This document shows, piece by piece, positions 49,935-58,528 of a stretch of 64,000 bases of DNA. This stretch comes from Thermosporothrix hazakensis. GTDB taxonomy: Bacteria > Chloroflexota > Ktedonobacteria > Ktedonobacterales > Ktedonobacteraceae. Numbering within the stretch: position 1 is the stretch's first letter; every line of letters starts with the position of its first letter. Under the pieces are notes generated by a model, which saw only the letters and a program-made list of their open reading frames with translations, did not search any database and had not been told where the DNA came from. A program made the position numbers and the translations under genes. The stretch spans positions 62,001 to 126,000 of the forward strand of contig NZ_QKUF01000006.1 of the NCBI RefSeq assembly GCF_003253565.1, read 5' to 3'.

Positions 49935-50372
49935 GCAAGAAAGCACCCATTTCTTCCGCTTTTTCTGGGATGCAAGCTGAGCAGTGGAGTCGGGAGGCGC
50001 TGTCCCGCGCAAAGTTGAGCGTGTGCGGTGTGATTTTCGGGTGAAAAATGGGGAGTTTTGGGCGATTTGGCAAAATAGCTCGAAAATGATGTCCCCTTTT
50101 GCGAAAAGCATCGTATTATTGAGAGTAAGGCGAAATTGTGCGAAAGGAGCTATAGAAACAGCATGACGCTATTGCACCTTCTTCTGGTGTATGTTAGAGT
50201 GGTGATGCCTCCGCAGGTGAGCCTCGCCTTGCTGCTGGCCTTGCAGGCCGCTGACAGGCAAGCGAGTATATGGCCGTGGATGCCACGTTTGTCGCTTGCT
50301 CCCTGCTTTCAAACACAGAATGGTCTCTATCGTCTGTATCAACAACTGCGAACTTGAGTGGTGAACACGTCT
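49935..50372. other. Intergenic region with a doubtful small frame
   Basis: About 440 bases before the nucleotidyltransferase-like gene. An open frame of 64 codons from ATG 50163 to TGA 50357 has a distant AAAGGAGC; it is leucine-rich and not family-like. Otherwise I see nothing but A+T-rich stretches (50030-50120). Confidence 0.3.
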
Positions 50373-50909
50373 ATGATAACTCCTCAGGATATTGATATGT
50401 ATCTGCAAGCCCTGGCTGAAGAACTGGGTTCGCGTCGAATTGGCAAGCCGGTTCAGTTACTTCTGGTTGGGGGTGCGTATATGCTGTACTTTGTGCGCAA
50501 TCGTTCGGTGACGAAAGATGTCGATGTTGTGCCGGTGAGCTTTCCCGACACGATGAACGCGGATAAGGAGACGAAGGCTTTTCGTTCGGCTGCGAATGCG
50601 GTTGCACGCCGGTTTGGTCTGCGGCGGGATTGGGTGAATGATGTGGTTGCTGCGTTTGCACCGGAGCCCGGGCCTACGACGCTCTGGCGCGATTATGGGG
50701 CCTTGCAGATCTATGTTCCCGATGCTGCGTATATTCTGGCGTTGAAACTGCTTTCCGGGCGTGATCGTGATGCTGATGACATTGAGGCACTCTGCGAGAT
50801 GCTGCATATCGAGACGCGTGAGCAGGCTCAAGAGCTGGTTGATCGTTATGCTGACAGTGCATGGCAGTACGAGTGTAATCTTCAAGCAACACTTGATGAT
50901 CTTTTTTAG
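50373..50909 (+). CDS. Nucleotidyltransferase-like protein (DUF6036/AbiEii-like)
   Basis: About 178 residues from ATG 50373 (GTG 50358 is possible). LLLVGGAYMLYFVRNRSVTKDVDVVPVSF shows the minimal nucleotidyltransferase pattern (GG-x, then D-x-D in KDVDVV), as in AbiEii-type and DUF6036 proteins; VPDAAYILALKLLSGRDRDADDIEALCEMLHI is the matching second half. Such proteins often form two-gene modules that act as toxin-antitoxin or phage-defence units. A partner gene follows 62 bases later. Function here is inference from fold and neighbourhood. Confidence 0.75.
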   Translation: MITPQDIDMYLQALAEELGSRRIGKPVQLLLVGGAYMLYFVRNRSVTKDVDVVPVSFPDTMNADKETKAFRSAANAVARRFGLRRDWVNDVVAAFAPEPGPTTLWRDYGALQIYVPDAAYILALKLLSGRDRDADDIEALCEMLHIETREQAQELVDRYADSAWQYECNLQATLDDLF

Positions 50910-50971
50910 TACTGCCTGTGGCTACCCGTCTTCTCATGATATAATGAAAAAGAAGACAGGAGGTGAAAGCA

Positions 50972-51430
50972 ATGCTGTGGCCTGAGATGGAAACTATCAA
51001 TGATGCATTTCAACGTATAGTGTATGGGGAGCGCCTCTGGACGGCAATTGGTGATTTTCTGAATTACTGGCACGTCTATGCAGCGGATCGGCGGGAGCAG
51101 CTTGTACAGCAGCCGCTGGTGCTGCCTCGTGAGATGACACCCGAGGTGCGGCGCTGGGCGGCCTTTTGTGCAGCGACCGTTGAGTATCTCTGTGAGCGCT
51201 TTGAGGTGCCCTGTCCGGCGTGGGTACATCATCCTGTGTATACGCTTCCAGAGCCCTGGTATACGGGTCTCGGTGCGAACAAGGAACATGTGCAGGCGCG
51301 TCTGCGGCAGGAGGCTCCCGAACCATTCCGCAAACGGAACGTGTTCTGTCGCGAGCGCTCTTTCTCGACAAAGTACGAAATTGCAGCAAAAGTGCAAATC
51401 ATGGCTGTACCGCAGCCCGAGCTTGTCTGA
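50972..51430 (+). CDS. Partner protein of the nucleotidyltransferase-like gene
   Basis: 152 residues from ATG 50972 with a strong AGGAGG. It looks helical at the start (WPEMETINDAFQRIVYGERLWTAIGDFLNYWHVYAADRREQLV), then has a proline-rich middle (PCPAWVHHPVYTLPEPWYTGL) and a conserved-looking end (EAPEPFRKRNVFCRERSFSTKYE). Similar proteins beside DUF6036 genes come to mind, but I cannot name the family. No clear HTH. Likely the cognate partner of the upstream gene. Confidence 0.6.
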   Translation: MLWPEMETINDAFQRIVYGERLWTAIGDFLNYWHVYAADRREQLVQQPLVLPREMTPEVRRWAAFCAATVEYLCERFEVPCPAWVHHPVYTLPEPWYTGLGANKEHVQARLRQEAPEPFRKRNVFCRERSFSTKYEIAAKVQIMAVPQPELV

Positions 51431-51436
51431 CAGAAG

Positions 51437-51800
51437 GCGTAATCAGGAATCTGTCTGCTCGTTCATTATTGCACTTATACGCGAGCGAAGATTTCAGTGA
51501 GCCAATCATACACCAGTGCCGAGGTATAGGCAATGGTGTTCAGGCCACAGTGGCCGTCGGCCTCTGCCTTCTATCTGCACTATCAGGATACGTATGTCCT
51601 TGTGCGCAGCATCTTTCGAGAGGCTATTGATGCACTGGTGCTGCATCTGGAGCACCCGCAGGCAGGCCCGGGACGCGTTGCCCTCGGCGGTCCGGGCCCG
51701 GCTTTTCGAGCACTTTGTTGACCGTGCGCGGATGCATCGGGCTTTGTTCGGGAAAAAAGGAAGCACATGGTTTATTGTGGGAGATGCAGGAAAAATGGGG
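51437..51800 (+). pseudogene. Broken TetR-family regulator
   Basis: Pieces of one TetR protein appear in different frames. AFYLHYQDTYVLVRSIFREAIDALVLHLE (frame of 51533) is the end of the TetR DNA-binding domain and following helix; RARLFEHFVDRARMHRALFGKKGSTWFI (51516 frame) is the next part. An in-frame TAG at about 51524 and a frame change near 51670 separate them; RNLSARSLLHLYASEDF upstream in a third frame fits the first helices. At least two frameshifts and one stop, so it is non-functional. Confidence 0.6.
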
Positions 51801-51849
51801 AGAATTGAAGGCAAGAGGCAACAACGTCCTCTCACCTTCGTGCATCTGG

Positions 51850-52023
51850 CTACTGCTTTTCCGGGTCAAGTGCTTCCTGCACTTCTGCCTCAATCTGACA
51901 GAGAAAGTCGATCAGCATTTCGACCTGCTGAGGATAGAGTTCATACTGGCCCTGTGGCGTGATAAGAAACAGCTTGCCGTCGCGCCAATCACAGGTCACT
52001 TCGCCGAAGTTGATAAGTGCCAT
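51850..52023 (-). CDS. 57-residue hypothetical protein
   Basis: ATG 52023 to TAG, with GAGGAAAAAGC upstream. It begins ALINFGEVTCDWRDGKLFLI and ends QIEAEVQEALDPEKQ: a compact alpha-beta protein, likely strand-rich then helical. No family recognised. It lies opposite a decayed TetR gene. Composition and ribosome site support it as real. Confidence 0.6.
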   Translation of the reverse strand: MALINFGEVTCDWRDGKLFLITPQGQYELYPQQVEMLIDFLCQIEAEVQEALDPEKQ

Positions 52024-52211
52024 GCTTTTTCCTCGCTTTCTTCTGGCTTGTTGTATGCTCTCTTAAGTACAAGAATGAGAGGGCAGAAAGGATACAGTTG
52101 AGGAAAAAGTGGCTAGCGGAGGAATCTTAATATGTTTTTAATACCATCCCGCTCACTTTCTGCTATACTATGACTGTCCAATTTTCATCCACACGAAACA
52201 TTTTCTGATGT

Positions 52212-52246
52212 GGTCGCTCAACGCTCGAATTGGGCGACCTCTTTTT
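52212..52246 (+). terminator. Orphan rho-independent terminator
   Basis: GGTCGC pairs with GCGACC around 15 bases, followed by TCTTTTT. It faces plus-strand transcripts, yet no intact plus-strand gene precedes it. A TATACT (52163-52168) about 45 bases upstream could start a short RNA. Confidence 0.55.
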
Positions 52247-52303
52247 CTGTTGTGGGATGCAGTAAGGACGAGAAGAGGCAAAATCCCCTTCTCTGTGAGA
52301 TGG

Positions 52304-53269
52304 CTATGGTTTGATAACCAGGCGAGCGTTATTGCTATTCTGGCGCATCCAGACCTCTTCAATGGCAGAAAGCGGTGCTTGCTCGGCCTCGATGTGGAGC
52401 TTGCCCGTCGTGGCATACTCAACAAAGTGAGGGATCTCGGCAAAAACTCTTTTCGGTGAGATCGTGCCCCCGCCGCTACCGGAGATTTCGAGCCCCGAAC
52501 TGCGTAAGACGGCTGCGGGAAGCGAGATGGTCGGCCCGGCCATGCTACCAATTTCAATCAGGCGTACCCGGGGAGCAGCGTGTGTCAGCCCTTTGCGGGT
52601 AAGCGCCATGATGGTTTGCTCGGTTGGATGCCCGTACAGGTAGTCGAGGATCACGTGAATTCCTGTTTCACCGGCAGCTTGCATTAAGGCGTCGCGGTAC
52701 TCCTCGTCGGAGTTCCCAAGCGCAATGATGGTATCTGCTCCAAGCGCAGGCAGCGTGTTCAGGATTTGCTGATTGCGGCCAACGGCGATGATTTTTCCGG
52801 CACCGAGGTGTTTCGCGATCTGGATAGCCAGCTTGCCTGACGAGCCGGTCGCGCCGAGGATCAGGATAGTTTCACCTGGCTGTATCTGCGCTCGCCATTT
52901 TAGCGCGAGCCAGCCAGAGAGGCCGGGATTGAAGAGGGCAGCAGCCGAGACATCATCAAGACTTGCGGGAAGTGGCAGACAGGCCTGACGGGGAACAACC
53001 GCACGTTCGGCCAGTGTTCCATAGGGCGGGCGTGTCATGCCGAAGTAGACGCGCGTTCCGTCTTCAAGCTGTCCGACGCCATCGATGCCGGGAATGAGTG
53101 GGAGAATATCTGTACTACCGTAGTGGGTGCCATTTGCCAGCGCTCGAACGATAGGATGAATACCGGCGGCACGTACATGTACCAGAACATCGCCTTCGGT
53201 CAAGGTGGGTTCAGGAAATTCTTCAAAGCGGGGTGTTTCGCCAAAAGCATGAATAACGGCAGCTTTCAT
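52304..53269 (-). CDS. MDR-family quinone-oxidoreductase-like protein
   Basis: 321 residues from ATG 53269 (AAAGGA upstream); a 60-codon extension lacks support. MKAAVIHAFGETPRFEEFPEPTLTEGDVLVHVRAAGIHP is the medium-chain dehydrogenase/reductase start; the NAD(P) loop ILILGATGSSGKLAIQIAKHLGAGKIIAVGRN follows. The Cys/His zinc ligands of alcohol dehydrogenases are absent, so it is a zinc-free quinone-oxidoreductase-like enzyme. The substrate is unknown. Confidence 0.92.
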   Translation of the reverse strand: MKAAVIHAFGETPRFEEFPEPTLTEGDVLVHVRAAGIHPIVRALANGTHYGSTDILPLIPGIDGVGQLEDGTRVYFGMTRPPYGTLAERAVVPRQACLPLPASLDDVSAAALFNPGLSGWLALKWRAQIQPGETILILGATGSSGKLAIQIAKHLGAGKIIAVGRNQQILNTLPALGADTIIALGNSDEEYRDALMQAAGETGIHVILDYLYGHPTEQTIMALTRKGLTHAAPRVRLIEIGSMAGPTISLPAAVLRSSGLEISGSGGGTISPKRVFAEIPHFVEYATTGKLHIEAEQAPLSAIEEVWMRQNSNNARLVIKP

Positions 53270-53478
53270 AGCACATTCCTTTCTGAATACGCATTTGTAT
53301 ACAAGCGCATAAAGAGCGCAAATCTTAATACGATTTTTATTGATCTTTTTACCGGATCGCGATATGCTTGAAGAGCACTGACAAGCAGTATGTTCCTGCT
53401 GTGTCTCATGAGGGAAGTATAGAGGCCTGGGAAGGTTTTTGTCCCCCAACGGAGGTATGGTTTTTGAGGATGGGATTG

Positions 53479-56436
53479 CTACTCGTCAATCAGCTTGAGC
53501 TCGCGGGCTCGTGTTACGGCCTGCATACGTGTGCTGACGGCCAGCTTACGATAGATATTCATAATATGCCATTTGACTGTGCTGAGGGCCAGAAACAGCG
53601 CTCTGGCTATTGCATCGTTTGATTTGCCACTTGCCAGGAGCTGAAGAATTTCCAATTCTCGCTCTGTAAGCGCTTCGGGTAAGGGAGCTGGGGCTTCCTG
53701 GGAACTCAGCATGAGAAGCTTGCGGGCATAGCGTACCACTGTTGGGCTCGTGAGAAGGCGAGCCGTGAGGGAGTGTGAGAGGAGGTCTAGAAGCGGTTGT
53801 TCCTCGTCCAGAAAAAGACGTATAAAGCCTTCCGGGGCGGCCAGATCCAGTGCCTCTGTCAGCAGGTGTGCTGCCTGTTCTGGCTGGTTGTGTCGCTGCT
53901 CGAGCAGTGCAAGCAGAAGGTCCGCTTCGATAACAGTGCGCCAGCGCTTGAGCTCGCGGGCTGTTTGCAACATCGTATGCAACAGTGTGTGAGCGGCTGT
54001 ATCGTTATTTTGGGCCATATAGATGCGTGCAAGTGTGAAGTGGCTGAACTCGATCAGTGGAAACGGAGGCTGTGCCTGCTTGAGAGATGCAACATAGGCT
54101 TCACTCCACTGTTTGGCTTCAGTATGCTGCCCACGCACCAGCAGTATACGGGCACGGCATGCCTGTACCTGCCAGGCGGTATGAGGGGCAAGCCGATCAA
54201 GCAACGACATTGCCGTCTCTATGGTTTCGTCGGCCCGCCGGGGCTCGTCAAGCTGCTCATAGACGCGAGCGAGCGCGATATAGCCATCAACAACGATTTC
54301 CGGGTACGTATAGGGGCGGTCCAGTGTAAGCCCGGTCTCAAGCATCTTGCGGGCACGTTCTGGCTGGTTCCACTCGCGATAGAGATCACCCAGATGCAGG
54401 TAGGCCCAGTGGGTAAATGAGATGAGATTTGGCGGGGTGATGCGTAGCGCTTCCTGACACGTTCGCTCAATTTGATGCAAGCGGCCCTGACCAAGCTCTT
54501 TCAAGGAGCGGTTTTCCAGCGCGAAGGAGGCTATCAGGTAGTTCCCATGACGCAGGCTGGAATGAGCCAATGCGGTGAGCTTCTGAAGTGCTTCATTGCT
54601 CCCTCGAAAGAGCAGGTCTATTGCTTCGTGAAGCAGTGTGGCGATATCACGCCAGATGGTCTGATGTGCTGGCAGGAATTGGAGCGCCATAGTGCTGTGC
54701 TCCATTGCCTGTTGAGGCGTGCCTTCTTGTATCAGGAGTATAAGGGCCTGGAGAGTTGCCAGCTTCCCTTGTTGAGCTTTTTCGGCTAGCTGTGCTTGCT
54801 CAAGACGTTGCAATGTGGCACTTGCCTGCTCGATTTCACCTGTGATGAATTGCGCCAGACCAGAGGCAAGGGCGAGGTTCGGGTGATCATCGAGCAAGAT
54901 ATGCGGGAGCTTATGAAGCCATGCAAGCAAGGTTGTTGTTTCACCCCGTTGAAGCATCAGTTCTGCTTCTGCTTCAAGCAAAGCGGCAGCCAGTGGATAA
55001 GCCTGAGCAGCCTGAGCATGTCGAATCGCGTCCTGCGTCTCGCCTTGAGTTGCAAACCAGCGGGCGGCGCGTTCGTGGCTCCGCGCCAGAAGTGCTGAGT
55101 CTTGTTGTGCAAGCCGCTCCCGGAGCGTGTCGGCAAAAAGATGATGATATCGATACCACTGCTGGTCGAGCGCGACAATGAAGAGATTCGCGGTCTCAAG
55201 CTTTTCGAGGGTCCGCTGTCCATCACTACGGCCCGTAATCGCGTCACAGAGCGGTCCGCAAAGACGAGAAGCGACAGAAGTGAGAAGGAGAAATTCCTGT
55301 AACTCGGGTGGCTGCTCGTTCAGCACTTCATCTATGAGGTATGCTGCAATATAACGATTGTGGAGAGAGCGATTCTGCTCGTCAAATGTGTGCAGATAGG
55401 TGTCGATATCGGATTGATGCCGAAGCGAGAGGGCGGCAAGCTGCAAGCCAGCAACCCAACCCTCAGTTTGTGCTTCCAGTGTCGCAACTTGCGTTGGCGT
55501 CAGATGCAGTCTCATCGTTTGTTGAAGGAACTGCGCTGCCTCGTTTTTTGTGAAACGAAGATCTGTTTGCTCGATCTCTGCGAGCTGTCCACGGACATAG
55601 AGCCGTGTGAGCGGCCATGCAGGTTTGGTACGTGAGATGACAACCAGTCGCAGGCTATCAGGCATATGCTGAATAAGGAAGAGTAGCCCGGCGTCAATTT
55701 CGGGGGTCGTGGCCAGAAAGTAATCATCAAGCACAAGGAGCAGTGGTTGTTGTGGTTTGCTCAATGCGTTGATAAGGGGCATCAGTAGTTCGTCGACTGG
55801 CGGGAGAGGTAGCATTTGAAGCGCCTGGAGGGCTTCACGTGCGGTTCCCGGGACGATACGCTCGATTGCGTTGAGCAGATAGTACCAGAAGCGGGTGACA
55901 TCCTGCTCGCTACTTTCCAGGGAAAGCCAGGCGAGCCGCCAGCCTTGCTTTTGAAGGCGCTCGCCTGCCTGGGTCATTAGCGTAGTCTTGCCCGAGCCTG
56001 CGGGGCCAGTGATGAGCGTGCAGGGACGTTCGAGAGCTCGCTGTAAGGACTCAAGCAGACGGGGGCGTGGGACGTATTCTGATAGCAGGCGCGGGATAGC
56101 GAAGCGCGTTGTGATGAGAGGGACAGGTTGCGGTACTGGGTGCTCGGGATGCATATGCAGCAATTGGGATATTTTCTGCATATGGGCGGCGGTCAGGTCT
56201 TTGGTACGTCCGAGATAGCGCTTATAGAGCCTGCCCTGCATGCGCCTGTACGCGTACCAGTATTGGCCGCCAGGACGCTCCTCGCGGCGTGCGCTAAAAC
56301 GAAATGGAGGTTCTTGATAGGTGAAAGCGGTGTGTTGTTCGACCCAGGTAAACCAGTCGGCCGTGTCCAGGGCAATCGGTTTCGCTTCTGAAGCTGGATA
56401 GAGTAATCCCTGTGTAATGTATGGGTAATGTGGCAT
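53479..56436 (-). CDS. MalT/LuxR-type ATP-dependent transcriptional regulator
   Basis: 985 residues. Residues ~30-90 hold an N-terminal motif block (FTYQEPPFRFSARREERPGGQYWYAYRRMQGRLYKRYLGR). A STAND-type ATPase follows with Walker A GPAGSGKTT (144-152), Walker B-like LLLVLDDYF, and TEGWVAGLQLAALSLR. Then ~400 residues of TPR-like helical repeats. The C-terminus is a LuxR/GerE HTH (LTERELEILQLLASGKSNDAIARALFLALSTVKWHIMNIYRKL). It is a large signal-integrating activator as in MalT. It is monocistronic and leftward. The inducer and targets are unknown. Confidence 0.95.
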   Translation of the reverse strand: MPHYPYITQGLLYPASEAKPIALDTADWFTWVEQHTAFTYQEPPFRFSARREERPGGQYWYAYRRMQGRLYKRYLGRTKDLTAAHMQKISQLLHMHPEHPVPQPVPLITTRFAIPRLLSEYVPRPRLLESLQRALERPCTLITGPAGSGKTTLMTQAGERLQKQGWRLAWLSLESSEQDVTRFWYYLLNAIERIVPGTAREALQALQMLPLPPVDELLMPLINALSKPQQPLLLVLDDYFLATTPEIDAGLLFLIQHMPDSLRLVVISRTKPAWPLTRLYVRGQLAEIEQTDLRFTKNEAAQFLQQTMRLHLTPTQVATLEAQTEGWVAGLQLAALSLRHQSDIDTYLHTFDEQNRSLHNRYIAAYLIDEVLNEQPPELQEFLLLTSVASRLCGPLCDAITGRSDGQRTLEKLETANLFIVALDQQWYRYHHLFADTLRERLAQQDSALLARSHERAARWFATQGETQDAIRHAQAAQAYPLAAALLEAEAELMLQRGETTTLLAWLHKLPHILLDDHPNLALASGLAQFITGEIEQASATLQRLEQAQLAEKAQQGKLATLQALILLIQEGTPQQAMEHSTMALQFLPAHQTIWRDIATLLHEAIDLLFRGSNEALQKLTALAHSSLRHGNYLIASFALENRSLKELGQGRLHQIERTCQEALRITPPNLISFTHWAYLHLGDLYREWNQPERARKMLETGLTLDRPYTYPEIVVDGYIALARVYEQLDEPRRADETIETAMSLLDRLAPHTAWQVQACRARILLVRGQHTEAKQWSEAYVASLKQAQPPFPLIEFSHFTLARIYMAQNNDTAAHTLLHTMLQTARELKRWRTVIEADLLLALLEQRHNQPEQAAHLLTEALDLAAPEGFIRLFLDEEQPLLDLLSHSLTARLLTSPTVVRYARKLLMLSSQEAPAPLPEALTERELEILQLLASGKSNDAIARALFLALSTVKWHIMNIYRKLAVSTRMQAVTRARELKLIDE

Positions 56437-56935
56437 AAGACCTCCTCATTGTGCGCTTTGAGGTATCGTACCAGATCTCTGGGTAACTTTCCAGAGTGAC
56501 CCATCCTCGCTTGCAGTATTGCTCGCTGAAGATCCTGTGATAGAGGAAGAGGCCATGATTTTCCTCTTAACAAGCTTGATATCGTTATTGGCAGGTGGTA
56601 AGGTAGAAGAAGTCCACTGTGTTGTGACGGAATGAGGGCGATACGAAAATTTCGCCTGAAATCCCGTTGCTTTCTCAGGATGGTATACGTTTTCTACTGC
56701 AAGGGGAAATAATGCTTGATAGCTTTCTCGTTCAAGCAGAGAGCCCTCTTGAGCTACCGGGCTGTTCCTCGGGAAGTGATGCCTGTGGACAGGGTGGCGC
56801 TGACACGCTATGCGATGGTTTGAGCGCCCTGACGAAGCAGGAACTGACCCTGCCGGGTTGGAGAACGGCAGAGTAACGGAGTTGTGCTCTGTATATCGAG
56901 ATGCAAGAATAAAATCATTGGAGAGAGGTTTTTTC
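56437..56935. other. Divergent intergenic region
   Basis: About 500 bases between the MalT-like gene and the Gfo/Idh/MocA gene. Open frames on both strands lack ribosome sites and look like chance. No terminator is expected here since both genes point outward. I see no clear promoter pair. Confidence 0.35.
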
Positions 56936-57979
56936 ATGGCCTTGCGTTTCATTCAAGCTGGATTGGGAGGTTGGGGGTATAGTTGGGCCCGCGATGTCCT
57001 GATGAAAAATGAGCAGGTAGAGCTGGTCGCTTGCGTTGATATCAGTGAAGAAATCCTGCAACGCGTGCGGACCGAACTTGGTATCCAGCAGACATTCACC
57101 TCATTGGAGGAGGCGCTTGATACCGTCGAAACAGATGCGGTGCTGATTACATCGCCGTTGCCCGCACATGCTCCTCTGGCTCTCACAGCCCTGCGAGCAG
57201 GAAAGCATGTTTTACTTGAAAAGCCATTTGCCGCGACGATAGAGGAAGCGCGCCATCTGGTAGAGGTCGCTGAGCAGCAGAACGTGATTCTCGCAATCAG
57301 TCAGAACTATCGTTTCTATCCGGCGGTGCAGGCCGTCAGGAAGCTGATTCAGAACAATACGCTCGGTCCCGTTGCATCCGTCAATCTGGATTTCCGCCGC
57401 TATGATAATACAGCTCCGGTTGAGACGTATCGTCACTATCATATCTGGCAGCCGTTGCTCGTCGATATGTCGATTCACCATTTTGACCTGATGCGCTATG
57501 TCCTTGGCCAGGAGCCGACGCAGATCAGTTGTACTACCTGGTCGCCGTCCTGGAGCCGTTATAAAGAGGACCCGGCTGGCGCTGCGACTATTTCCTTCAC
57601 GGGAGGCGCGATCGTATCGTATCGCGGTAACTGGGTCAGCACCGGGCCTGAGACACCGTGGGCCGGTGAATGGCACATGGAGTGCGAGCAGGGTGAAATC
57701 GTGTGGACCTCGCGTGGAGCCGGTCCAGAGGATGAGCGTGTGACTGTCCGCCCGCGTGGCAAGCGCCCGTATGGCCTGCGCCTGCCCGAAGTGTCAAAGC
57801 AGGACCGCCACGGCAGCCTGACGAGCTTTATTCAGGCCGTTCAGACAGGTGAGGAGCCGAGTATCTCCGGACGAAACAACCTGCCTACTCTGGCTTTGAT
57901 GTTTGCCTCGGTTGAGGCTGCAACTTCCGGCAAGCCCGTGACGTTTGAGCAGCAATCAACAACCATATCTCAACAGTAA
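56936..57979 (+). CDS. Gfo/Idh/MocA family oxidoreductase
   Basis: 347 residues from ATG 56936 (GGAGAGAGG upstream); the 42-codon upstream extension is doubtful. Rossmann start FIQAGLGGWGYSWARDVLMKNEQVELVACVDIS; the conserved VLLEKPFAATIEEARHLVE holds the EKP motif; DMSIHHFDLMRYVLGQEPT matches the catalytic D-x-x-x-H-x-x-D region. These enzymes oxidise or reduce sugar-like or inositol-like substrates with NAD(P). No sugar operon surrounds it, so the substrate is open. A clear terminator follows. Confidence 0.93.
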   Translation: MALRFIQAGLGGWGYSWARDVLMKNEQVELVACVDISEEILQRVRTELGIQQTFTSLEEALDTVETDAVLITSPLPAHAPLALTALRAGKHVLLEKPFAATIEEARHLVEVAEQQNVILAISQNYRFYPAVQAVRKLIQNNTLGPVASVNLDFRRYDNTAPVETYRHYHIWQPLLVDMSIHHFDLMRYVLGQEPTQISCTTWSPSWSRYKEDPAGAATISFTGGAIVSYRGNWVSTGPETPWAGEWHMECEQGEIVWTSRGAGPEDERVTVRPRGKRPYGLRLPEVSKQDRHGSLTSFIQAVQTGEEPSISGRNNLPTLALMFASVEAATSGKPVTFEQQSTTISQQ

Positions 57980-57993
57980 ACGTTGAGCGGAGG

Positions 57994-58030
57994 AAAGCGT
58001 ATAGATTGACAATTGCATCTATACGCTTTC
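57994..58030 (+). terminator. Rho-independent terminator after the Gfo/Idh/MocA gene
   Basis: AAAGCGTATAGA and TCTATACGCTTT form a perfect 12-base stem around a 12-base loop, followed by CTCTGCG. The T-run is inside the stem end. It is 15 bases past the stop. Confidence 0.65.
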
Positions 58031-58362
58031 TCTGCGTTACCCTCTTTCCACAAAAAGTATATCCATGCACCTGACGATGGAGCGCCCGGACATCACGGCT
58101 CTGATTGGCAAGCATGGTGATGTTGTCATACAGGGACACCTGTGCTCACTCCCTCTTTGAACGTACTCATGATCTTTTGCTCCTTATTTATGAGGAAGCT
58201 ATACGTCTTTTTGTTGCCATTCATTATCACTGCCTGAACGTGCGGGCGCATGATCTCAACGGTTTGAGCTGGCGCAAAAAGAGGTATTCGACGGGTGAAG
58301 ACTACAGGTGGAAATGAGTAGCTGTTTTTGCTTAAACTGATTGGATAGTTGCACTCGTCTTC
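58031..58362. other. Intergenic region without a supported gene
   Basis: About 330 bases between the terminator and the structured element. Short open frames on both strands (for example the minus-strand one from GTG 58139) run into the terminator hairpin and have no ribosome site. No family or promoter recognised. Confidence 0.3.
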
Positions 58363-58444
58363 GGGGGCTGCATAACCTTCGGTGACATTTTTATGTATCC
58401 TCTATCCGGAGCAAGTATGTTGCCTATCGTAGAGAGCAGCCCCC
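58363..58444. ncRNA. Candidate three-way-junction RNA element
   Basis: The outer stem is GGGGGCTGC (58363-58371) with GCAGCCCCC (58436-58444), perfect over nine bases. Inside, CTCTA (58400-58404) pairs TAGAG (58430-58434), capped by GCAA/TTGC (58411-58414 with 58420-58423). A first arm CATAA/TTATG (58371-58375 with 58391-58395) with inner ACC/GGT competes for one base. The elements close a compact junction with nothing left over, unusual for intergenic DNA. Strand is undecided. It matches no riboswitch I know. Confidence 0.4.
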
Positions 58445-58491
58445 AAGTGCGGGCTTCCGCGTGAAAAGATGTTGCTCTCATAAGAGTCGAA

Positions 58492-58517
58492 CGGCGCTGC
58501 AAGCAGGGACAGCGCCG
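58492..58517 (-). terminator. Terminator-type hairpin after the S41 protease gene
   Basis: CGGCGCTG and CAGCGCCG form a perfect eight-base stem around a ten-base loop, 11 bases past the protease stop. No good T-run follows on the minus strand. Confidence 0.5.
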
Positions 58518-58528
58518 CTCTCGTTCCC

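Noticed and set aside
50163..50357. 64-codon frame before the nucleotidyltransferase-like gene
   Set aside because: Ribosome site too distant and composition not family-like; kept only as a remark.
56446..56952. 168-codon minus-strand frame upstream of the Gfo/Idh/MocA gene
   Set aside because: No ribosome site and a Ser/Pro/Asn-rich, low-information sequence; also overlaps the better-supported start region.
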